Of a stretch of DNA of 11,021 nucleotides, positions 1 through 5,945 are shown one piece after another. The notes under the pieces are model-generated. The model worked only from the letters and a program-made list of their open reading frames with translations. It ran no database searches and had not been told where the DNA came from. This stretch comes from Christensenella sp. UBA1782 (lineage in GTDB: Bacteria; Bacillota; Clostridia; Christensenellales; DTU072). Both the position numbers and the translations under genes were made by a program. Each line of letters starts with the position of its first letter. Positions within the stretch are counted from its first letter, which is position 1. Where the stretch lies: positions 1 to 11,021 of the forward strand of contig DCGI01000081.1 of NCBI GenBank assembly GCA_002315475.1. Reading direction: 5' to 3'.

Positions 1-2
1 GC

Positions 3-3000
3 GGAAAGAATTGTCCGCATAGTTCTACCCATTATGAATCAATCAACGACGAAGAACATAGCATTGTTTGCGATGTCTGTGGAGACTTGAATGACGAAGA
101 CCACGATTATGCGGAAGACGGCAAGGATATGAAGTGTACGGCTTGTAACCATGTTTGTACACATAGCAGTACCACGAGCCGGAATGATGAAACGCAACAT
201 TGGGAAGAATGTGACCATTGCGAGAAGACGCTTGAAAAGGAAAACCACGATTGGAATGAGGAAGGACACTGTACGACGTGCGAGTGGGATTGCGACCATT
301 CCTACGTGGGCGGTATTTGTGAATACTGTGGCGTGAAAAAAGAGTATTCCGTTGTCTTCGACTTGAACGGCGGTGAAGGTGACGCACCGATCGATGACAG
401 TACCTATTACGTCGACGACGACGTCGATTTGCCCGGCGATTCCGACTTTATGAACGTCGGTTATCGTTTCGACGGTTGGAGTGTCTTAGCCTCTGCTCTC
501 GGCGGGGACGAAGGTTTTTATTCCTTAACTGCCGATGTGCTACCGGAAGGGGACACCCTCACCCTTTATGCGATTTGGATAGAGTGTGCTCCGCATGATT
601 GGACGGACGGCGTGTGTGATTATTGTCACAAGAAAAAAGTTTATACCCTTGCTTTCGACGTAAACGGCGGTACGGGTAATGCTCCTTCCGTCAGCGGAGA
701 GTATTCCGTTGAGGATAGTTTCGACTTGCCCGAACAGGGAGAAATCGTATATATCGGCTACATTTATAAAGGTTGGAGTATCGATTCATCGGCACAAAGC
801 GGTTATGAAGATAGCTACACCATCGACGGTGTGGATTGCCCGAGCGAGGAGGACGTCATTACGTTCTATATGATTTGGGAAGAATGTGATGCACACAGCT
901 GGGACGAAGGCGTTTGTGAGTATTGCGGAATACGCAAAGAATGCGGTATCGAATACGATCTTAACGGCGGCTCGGGTACGAAGCCTATCGCGGTCGGTAC
1001 TTATTCCGTCGGGGATAGCGTGGATTTGCCCGAACAAGGGAACATTGTCAGAGCGGGGTATTTATTTAAGGGTTGGAGTATCGACTCTTCCGCCGAAAGC
1101 GGCGATACGGGTTCGTATACCATATTAGGAACCGACGTTCCCGACGATGCGGACGATATTACGTTCTACGTTTGTTGGAAAGAGCTGGAAACCGTAACCA
1201 TAACCGAAACGGCACAAACCTTCACGTACGGCGACAAAGATATTGCGTTTGTCGTAGAGGGAACTACGATAGAGGACTTTACGGTTTGGTATTATATCAA
1301 TTCCGATTGGACGGAGGATGCACCGACCGCCGCAGGCAAGTATACCGTAAAAGTCACCCGTGCCGAAGATACCGTGTATAAGGCTTTCTCCAAAGAACTG
1401 ACCGAAGGACTTGTCATTCGGAAGAAGGATATTACCTTTACCGTTATCGACGTAGCTACCGGCACGTTTACCTATGACGGAACGGCAAAGACGACGACCG
1501 CATCCTATACCGATTTAATCGGTACCGACGAACTGACTTATACTTTAGCATACTCCGATAACGTTACTGCAGGGACTTGTATCGTAACAATCGAAAGTGC
1601 AAGTATCACGTCGGGTGAAGCAAATAACTATAATATCATTACTTCCGATACGGGAACACTCGTCATTGACAAAGCCGCCGTCTTAGAACCGACTGTAGGC
1701 GGCACGTATCGTTATACGGGTAAAGTGCAAACGGTTACGATAAACGGCGTCGAAAGTTATATGAGTACAACGGACGCATTGTGTGAAACGCATGCCGGTG
1801 ACTATACGATTATCTATGTCTTGGATGATAATCATCAATGGGCAGACGGTAGTGACGGCGTGTTGACTTGGACGATAGAGAAAGCATCGGCAACCGTTAC
1901 GGTGGATACGACCGAGATAATCAAGACTTTCGGAGAAACCGTTGTTTTGCCGCAGGCGACAGCCGATTTCGGAGAAGTCGTTTGCAGTGAGACGTCAAAT
2001 ATTCTTGTAAACGCAGGCACTTATACCGTTGTGTACAGTGTCGCCGAAACAAGCGACTATTTCGGTGACAGTAAGTCTTTGAACGTCACGATTCGACGTC
2101 TTACAGTATCCGAACCGATACCTATGGGAACCTATATATTCAACGGAGAGTCGCAAACGGTAGAACTCTCGAATCTTATCGAAGGCATGACGACGACCGA
2201 TTCGATTACGCAAACCGATGCAGGCGTTTACACCATAACGTACACCCTTGACGATAATCACGAATGGGCGGACGGTAGTGACGGAATCGTTGTTTGGGAA
2301 ATCATGGCACGTCAAAAAGAAACGCCTACCGCAAGCGAAGAAGAAAAACCGCAGGTAACCGTAGAAAACGAAAAAGGTTTTTCCTCCGACATCAGCGTCA
2401 CCGTTGACGTGGTTGCGGAAACCGGTATTGACGAAGCCACCGAAAACGAAGAACTGCGTGTTAATTATTATGAGTTGGAAGAAGAAGGCGTCAAGTTATC
2501 GAAGGATGAAAAAATCGGCGTCGTGTATGACGTCAAGTTGATTCAAACGACCAACGGCGTGTCCAAAGAAATTCAGTTATCGGATTTGCAAAGCGGTTCC
2601 AAAATCAAAGTCCGCATGTTGATTCCCGCAACCGTAGACATCTCTAAGGTGACGAGAATCCTGAGCGTCAACGATAAAAAAGAGATTAAAGTCATCGAAT
2701 TCGATTCCTCTAAAGTGGACGCAAACGGCTATTACGAAGTGGAGATTGATAAATTGGGCGAGTTTGCCTTCGTCTATTCGACGGCAATCGAGGAACCTTG
2801 TGTCGGTCACTGGATTATACTCGGCTTCACCTGTCTCGTATTGATTCACTTGATTATCGGTGCATGCTTCATTTGGTTCAGAAAGATCGGTATTACCATT
2901 ACGATGGACGTAGCCGCCGTCGTCTTGGGCGGACTCACCTATCTCTTTGCCGACGCCTGTCCGACGTGTAACGTCATGGAAATCATCTTGATTTCGATTG

Positions 3001-3062
3001 AAGCCGCAGGATTCCTTGCCGAAATTCTCGTAGCCGTCTTCCGTCGAAAAGCCCGTCGATAA
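3..3062 (+). CDS. Large modular cell-surface protein with CxxC/His knuckles, Flg_new repeats and MBG/Ig-like modules (5' partial)
   Basis: The frame is open to the left edge, so 1019 C-terminal residues are visible and the true start lies outside. The first possible start inside, a TTG at 87, has no ribosome binding site and falls within the Cys-rich region. Visible residues 1-110 hold repeated CxxC pairs (CDVC, CTAC, CDHC, CTTC, CEYC) spaced by His-rich stretches. Residues about 115-192, 214-292 and 314-392 are three Listeria-Bacteroides (InlB B-repeat, Flg_new) units with NGG, GY.F.GWS and a closing Y..W; each is preceded by an H-x-W/Y-x2-G-x-C-x-Y-C knuckle. Residues about 396-770 look like five MBG/YDG or Ig-like beta modules, two of which share the DDNH.WADGSDG signature. 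A charged domain (about 784-930) leads into three hydrophobic helices (about 937-959, 964-985, 991-1013) and a basic RRKARR tail. No LPXTG is present. The expected place is the cell envelope; an adhesive or structural role is inference. The partner is unknown. Confidence 0.85.
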   Translation, partial: GKNCPHSSTHYESINDEEHSIVCDVCGDLNDEDHDYAEDGKDMKCTACNHVCTHSSTTSRNDETQHWEECDHCEKTLEKENHDWNEEGHCTTCEWDCDHSYVGGICEYCGVKKEYSVVFDLNGGEGDAPIDDSTYYVDDDVDLPGDSDFMNVGYRFDGWSVLASALGGDEGFYSLTADVLPEGDTLTLYAIWIECAPHDWTDGVCDYCHKKKVYTLAFDVNGGTGNAPSVSGEYSVEDSFDLPEQGEIVYIGYIYKGWSIDSSAQSGYEDSYTIDGVDCPSEEDVITFYMIWEECDAHSWDEGVCEYCGIRKECGIEYDLNGGSGTKPIAVGTYSVGDSVDLPEQGNIVRAGYLFKGWSIDSSAESGDTGSYTILGTDVPDDADDITFYVCWKELETVTITETAQTFTYGDKDIAFVVEGTTIEDFTVWYYINSDWTEDAPTAAGKYTVKVTRAEDTVYKAFSKELTEGLVIRKKDITFTVIDVATGTFTYDGTAKTTTASYTDLIGTDELTYTLAYSDNVTAGTCIVTIESASITSGEANNYNIITSDTGTLVIDKAAVLEPTVGGTYRYTGKVQTVTINGVESYMSTTDALCETHAGDYTIIYVLDDNHQWADGSDGVLTWTIEKASATVTVDTTEIIKTFGETVVLPQATADFGEVVCSETSNILVNAGTYTVVYSVAETSDYFGDSKSLNVTIRRLTVSEPIPMGTYIFNGESQTVELSNLIEGMTTTDSITQTDAGVYTITYTLDDNHEWADGSDGIVVWEIMARQKETPTASEEEKPQVTVENEKGFSSDISVTVDVVAETGIDEATENEELRVNYYELEEEGVKLSKDEKIGVVYDVKLIQTTNGVSKEIQLSDLQSGSKIKVRMLIPATVDISKVTRILSVNDKKEIKVIEFDSSKVDANGYYEVEIDKLGEFAFVYSTAIEEPCVGHWIILGFTCLVLIHLIIGACFIWFRKIGITITMDVAAVVLGGLTYLFADACPTCNVMEIILISIEAAGFLAEILVAVFRRKARR
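294..1178 (+). repeat. Three tandem ~100-codon units (Cys knuckle plus Flg_new domain)
   Basis: Corresponding codons recur at almost constant spacing. The closing Trp of each unit lies at 576, 876 and 1176, exactly 300 bases apart. The first Cys of each knuckle lies at 318, 615 and 915. Units 2 and 3 are closest: both carry DLPEQG and KGWSIDSSA, and the bases GGTTGGAGTATCGA recur at 771 and 1071. Unit 1 is more diverged. This points to stepwise internal duplication in a surface-exposed protein. Confidence 0.85.
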
Positions 3063-3104
3063 TTCCGTTATCACGTCTTTTACGAAGGATTGCGGAAAGT
3101 AAAC

Positions 3105-3141
3105 AGGCACCTTGCACCGAAAAAGTGCGGGGTGCCTTTTT
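3105..3141 (+). terminator. Rho-independent terminator after the surface protein
   Basis: Arms AGGCACC (3105-3111) and GGTGCCT (3131-3137) pair, with an inner GCAC/GTGC pairing (3114-3117 with 3125-3128) across a small mismatch. Five T residues follow on the plus strand (3137-3141). It starts about 43 bases after the stop at 3062. It also abuts the stop of the minus-strand gene ending at 3143, whose read-out after the hairpin is only moderately T-rich, so use in both directions is possible. Confidence 0.85.
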
Positions 3142-3142
3142 A

Positions 3143-3892
3143 TTAGAGTCGAAGAAAGGTTTCGGCGTCCGAGAAAAAGGCGAGGACGTCGTTGCGACGG
3201 ACGAATTCTAAAAAACCGTAGCAGTCGGGTAAAAGTTTGTTATAGGTTGCCCATTCGGTTTTTCCGAAAGAAAGGGGAAGGCGGATACGATTTTTCCAGT
3301 GATAAACATGGACGCACACGATGGCGTTTTTCAGGGCGGATATGGATTCCGTATTGGAACGGATTCGTTCGGTTTCACTCCGGAAACGCTGCCAATAGGC
3401 GGGTTGCCAATAGGTTTTGACGTTATCGGCATGGATTGCCCGTAAGAGTTTTTGCGTGTTTGGATAGCCGTTGTTGTAGGTGTGGTGATGATATTCGAAA
3501 GCCAAAATCTGTCCTTTTTCTTGGGCAATGACCGAGCAACGTCGTACGATGGCGACTAAGTCGGCAAATTCCCGTTCGCTAAACTTTTCGGCGTCTTTCG
3601 TGCCTGCCCAAATACGGATGACGGTGGCACCGAGCAGCTGTGCCGTTTCGGAAACGCGCTTAAACTTTTCTACGTCGTCACAACGGAAATAGGAGCCGTA
3701 CGAAAAAATCCGAAGTCCTCTTTTTCGGGTGATTTCTCGGATGGTTTCGGCTCGTTTGCCATCGTTTTCGGGGGCGTGAATATCCCCGCCCCATTCGATA
3801 CAAGTCAGTTGTGCCTTGCTTGTTAAAAAAGCCACCGTACGGGCGGGCAGTAAACGGAAAGTTACCGAACAAAGTCCTTTTTGCGTGATCAC
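3143..3892 (-). CDS. Xylose-isomerase-like TIM barrel protein (AP endonuclease 2 / sugar phosphate isomerase-epimerase superfamily)
   Basis: The 249-residue product fits the cytoplasmic xylose-isomerase-like TIM barrel family (sugar isomerases and epimerases, IolE/IolI type, endonuclease IV fold). The characteristic metal and substrate positions of this fold are visible: E33 and H39 in IEWGGDIH at the end of strand 2, RIWAG at residues 93-97, and E133 with three His in AFEYHHH. KTYWQP (about 159-164) and VCVHVYHW (about 192-199) mark later strands. The length is slightly below the usual 260-290. The start is a GTG at 3892 that overlaps the upstream stop by four bases (GTGA). A GGAGGT lies 3-4 bases before it, a short spacing, so translational coupling to the peptidase gene is likely. 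The substrate cannot be told; a carbohydrate isomerase or epimerase is more likely than a DNA repair enzyme. Confidence 0.8.
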   Translation of the reverse strand: MITQKGLCSVTFRLLPARTVAFLTSKAQLTCIEWGGDIHAPENDGKRAETIREITRKRGLRIFSYGSYFRCDDVEKFKRVSETAQLLGATVIRIWAGTKDAEKFSEREFADLVAIVRRCSVIAQEKGQILAFEYHHHTYNNGYPNTQKLLRAIHADNVKTYWQPAYWQRFRSETERIRSNTESISALKNAIVCVHVYHWKNRIRLPLSFGKTEWATYNKLLPDCYGFLEFVRRNDVLAFFSDAETFLRL

Positions 3893-4641
3893 ACGACCTC
3901 CGTAGTCGCAGGAAGCAAAGGATAACGCTTTTGCGGTTTTTGTAACAGTTTTTCAACAATGCGATAGGTATGTAGCCAATCGGCATACCGAAGATATTCC
4001 TTATCGGTATGTTCGTTATAATAACCGACGCTGAGGTTGACGCCGCAGACGCTTTGACAAAGCGTAACGATATCGGTACCGCTTTTTTCGCCTGCGTAGG
4101 TATATCCCGTTTCGTCTTCGATAAAACGAACGAATTCTTGACTGACGGGCAAAGAGTAATATTTGTATTCGGTGGCGTTCCGCAGATCCAACTGTATCAT
4201 ATAGCTATGGTCGTTCCATTCCCGAAACAAATCGGGAAGGTTCTTGCGAACGTATTGTGCGGATATACTGCCGTATTCTTCTCCGTCTAAAACAAGAAGG
4301 GAGTGTCCGCTGTTTCGTAAGAGGTAGACTACGGCGCAACCGGCGCGGTCGTCGGCACCGATTCCGCAACCGAAGTTTGTCCCTCGATAACAGTCGTTTT
4401 TGTCCAAGCGTAAAGTCTGCGTACGTTCGTTTCGCCAATAGTCGACGTCCCAAACGGTATCGCAATGCGCCACCAAAAGGACTCTGTCTTTTCTTGTGCC
4501 GGGCAGATAAACGTAATTGACGTTTTTGCCGTTAAAAGCAGATTGAGCGTTTTCCAGTGTGGCAAATTTCTCCAAAACCGCCTTCGTCGAGGAAAGGGGA
4601 AAACGTAAGAATTCTTCTAAAACCTGTCTTTCAATTTCCAT
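3889..4641 (-). CDS. Compact single-domain M20/M28-type zinc metallopeptidase
   Basis: The 250-residue cytoplasmic product has no signal peptide. It shows the co-catalytic zinc peptidase motifs in order: H59 and D61 in VAHCDTVWD, the bridging Asp in GIGADDRAG (D97/D98), the catalytic and ligand Glu pair in LDGEEYGS (E121/E122), D152 in QLDLR, and H211 in YYNEHTDKEY. The last motif is typical of M20 (peptidase T/M20 aminoacylase) and related M42 proteins. M20 enzymes usually have about 400 residues with an inserted dimerisation domain; here only 60 residues separate D152 from H211, so that domain is absent and the architecture resembles M28. The ATG at 4641 is chosen because GGAGGT lies 6 bases upstream and the promoter lies directly before it; the longer reading from 4752 starts upstream of that promoter. 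The substrate (peptide or N-acyl amino acid) is not predictable. The gene is first in an operon with the TIM barrel gene. Confidence 0.85.
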   Translation of the reverse strand: MEIERQVLEEFLRFPLSSTKAVLEKFATLENAQSAFNGKNVNYVYLPGTRKDRVLLVAHCDTVWDVDYWRNERTQTLRLDKNDCYRGTNFGCGIGADDRAGCAVVYLLRNSGHSLLVLDGEEYGSISAQYVRKNLPDLFREWNDHSYMIQLDLRNATEYKYYSLPVSQEFVRFIEDETGYTYAGEKSGTDIVTLCQSVCGVNLSVGYYNEHTDKEYLRYADWLHTYRIVEKLLQKPQKRYPLLPATTEVV

Positions 4642-4659
4642 AACGACACCTCCGTTTTT

Positions 4660-4688
4660 ATAATAATAAAAAAGACGTATTTTGTCAA
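4660..4688 (-). promoter_or_regulatory. Sigma-A type promoter of the peptidase/TIM-barrel operon
   Basis: On the minus strand TTGACA (4688-4683) is followed after 17 bases by TATTAT (4665-4660). Transcription should start near 4653, which falls at the GGAGGT (4653-4648) serving the ATG at 4641. The leader would therefore be only about 12 bases. This placement excludes the longer reading frame that begins upstream. Confidence 0.8.
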
Positions 4689-4708
4689 GGTAGAATTTTG
4701 TTACCTTG
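4686..4708. promoter_or_regulatory. Candidate operator: perfect 7-bp inverted repeat over the -35
   Basis: CAAGGTA (4686-4692) and TACCTTG (4702-4708) are perfect reverse complements separated by 9 A/T-rich bases, giving a 23-bp dyad. Its left arm shares bases with the -35 hexamer. The size and position suit a helix-turn-helix repressor dimer. No regulator gene is in the window and I find no second copy, so this is a candidate only. Confidence 0.45.
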
Positions 4709-4756
4709 CAAAAAGGGAGGAAATATGCAAAAAAAACAAAAGTTTTCTGCAAAAAA

Positions 4757-5878
4757 TTAAGTATTTTTATAGACGGTTTTGCCGTTGACTACCGTTTCAT
4801 AAACGTGTAAATCGTCATCGATAACGGTATAGTCACACGATTTTCCGACGGCGAGAGAACCGCAAAAAGAATCAATATGCAAGCATTTCGCAGGTGCTAT
4901 GGTGGCGGCAAGGATGGCTTTTTCCAAAGGAATGCGACAAAAATCCCGAAGGTTTTTGACCGCTTGATTCATGGGAAGGACGCTTCCCGCTATCGTACCG
5001 TCGGGAAGCAAAGCGATGCCGTCCGATACGAGGATTTCTTGATTGCCTAACAGATACTTTCCGTTCGGTTTTCCTTTGGCTGCGGTGGAGTCGGTGACCA
5101 AAACGGTTTTATCCCCCATGTTCTTGTAAAATAGGCGAACTGCCGCTTCGACGACATGCTTGCCGTCGCAAATCAGTTCGCCCCACATTTCGGACAAGAA
5201 CACTCCTCCGACCGCACCGACAAGGCGAGAGTCGATTTTACTCATGGCGTTATATACGTGCGTAGCCGAAGTAGCTCCGAGCCTTTCGGCTTCCGAAATT
5301 TGTTCACAGGTGGCGTCGGTATGCCCGACCGAAGCAACGATGTTTCTTGAAAGCATATCCGCTACGCAAGAAAGATTTTCTTCGGGGGCAAAAGTGATTT
5401 GTCGAATGGTATTTTTGGCGGCATGGCAAAATTCTTCCAACAGACTTTCGGAATAAGGAAGAATATCTCGAAACGGTTGCGCCCCGGCCTTTTTGGGACT
5501 GAGAAAAGGGCCTTCCAAGTGGATGCCCTGACAAAAAGCCCCCTCGCCTTTTTGATTTTTTACATAGTCGGAAATGCCGCGTAACGCCGCAAGAATATCC
5601 TGCTTCGGGGCGGTCATGGTGGTGGGGAGAAAACGAGTAACGCCTTCTCTCGGCAGACATGCCGCCATGTTTTTGACGGCATTTTCGGAGTCGTGCATAC
5701 AGTCGAACCCGTACGCGCCATGAATATGTTTATCAAGGAATCCCGGTACGATATAGAGTTTTTCGTCGAAAGCGGATTCGGCTTCCGAAAAAGCGGTGAT
5801 TCTGCCGTTCTCGGCATGCATGGTGCAACGGCGAAAGCCCTGTTCGGTATAAATAATGCCCGTTCTTTGTGTGCGCAT
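4757..5878 (-). CDS. nagA: N-acetylglucosamine-6-phosphate deacetylase
   Basis: NagA hydrolyses N-acetylglucosamine 6-phosphate to glucosamine 6-phosphate and acetate in the cytoplasm, the first step after uptake or wall recycling. The 373-residue length matches the family (about 380). Amidohydrolase motifs are in order: H51 and H53 in PGFLDKHIHG, E122 in HLEGPFLSPKKAG, H186 in ASVGHTDA, H207 in ATHVYNAMS, ICDGKHV (237-242), the catalytic Asp D263 in LVTDS, and GSVLPMNQAVKNL near 299-310. The usual KGAH after HLEGP is KAGAQ here. The ATG at 5878 gives a normal NagA N-terminus, but no Shine-Dalgarno precedes it. A TATAAT box ends 6 bases before the ATG, so a leaderless mRNA is likely. No nagB or PTS gene is adjacent. 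The next gene on this strand has its own promoter. Confidence 0.95.
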   Translation of the reverse strand: MRTQRTGIIYTEQGFRRCTMHAENGRITAFSEAESAFDEKLYIVPGFLDKHIHGAYGFDCMHDSENAVKNMAACLPREGVTRFLPTTMTAPKQDILAALRGISDYVKNQKGEGAFCQGIHLEGPFLSPKKAGAQPFRDILPYSESLLEEFCHAAKNTIRQITFAPEENLSCVADMLSRNIVASVGHTDATCEQISEAERLGATSATHVYNAMSKIDSRLVGAVGGVFLSEMWGELICDGKHVVEAAVRLFYKNMGDKTVLVTDSTAAKGKPNGKYLLGNQEILVSDGIALLPDGTIAGSVLPMNQAVKNLRDFCRIPLEKAILAATIAPAKCLHIDSFCGSLAVGKSCDYTVIDDDLHVYETVVNGKTVYKNT

Positions 5879-5884
5879 GGTTTT

Positions 5885-5893
5885 ATTATAGCA
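5885..5893 (-). promoter_or_regulatory. Extended -10 promoter element of nagA
   Basis: On the minus strand TGCTATAAT (5893-5885) is a perfect extended -10. Six bases (AAAACC) separate it from the nagA ATG, so the start point about 7 bases downstream coincides with the A of the ATG. No clear -35 is present; the region where it would lie is the U-tract and stem of the upstream terminator. Confidence 0.7.
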
Positions 5894-5928
5894 TAAAAAA
5901 AGAAAAAGGCGTACGGTCGTACGCCTTT
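5894..5928 (-). terminator. Rho-independent terminator of the metallophosphoesterase gene
   Basis: A perfect 10-bp stem, AAAGGCGTAC paired with GTACGCCTTT (5928-5919 with 5914-5905 on the minus strand), has a 4-base loop. It is followed on the minus strand by a T-rich tract interrupted by a single C (to about 5894). It lies about 18 bases after the stop at 5946 and runs straight into the nagA -10, so it separates the two transcription units. Confidence 0.9.
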
Positions 5929-5945
5929 CTCCTTAAAAAAACTTT

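Noticed and set aside
87..89. TTG at 87 as the start of the large surface protein
   Set aside because: The frame is open to the left edge, the Cys-rich pattern continues upstream of it, and no ribosome binding site precedes it.
3..1178. CRISPR or short DNA repeat array in the left region
   Set aside because: The periodicity is 300 bases, in frame and protein-coding; there are no short identical repeats with unique spacers.
2577..3110. Minus-strand open frame of 177 codons under the end of the surface protein
   Set aside because: It is antisense to the membrane-helix region, has no family motif, and reads through the terminator region.
4642..4752. N-terminal extension of the peptidase from 4752 (287 residues)
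   Set aside because: It would cover the promoter and ribosome binding site of the gene and overlap the 3' end of nagA's flank; the ATG at 4641 has an ideal GGAGGT.
4725..4760. Plus-strand mini-ORF of 11 codons after GGGAGG
   Set aside because: It is an A-rich tract antisense to the nagA stop with a low-complexity product and no promoter; probably chance.
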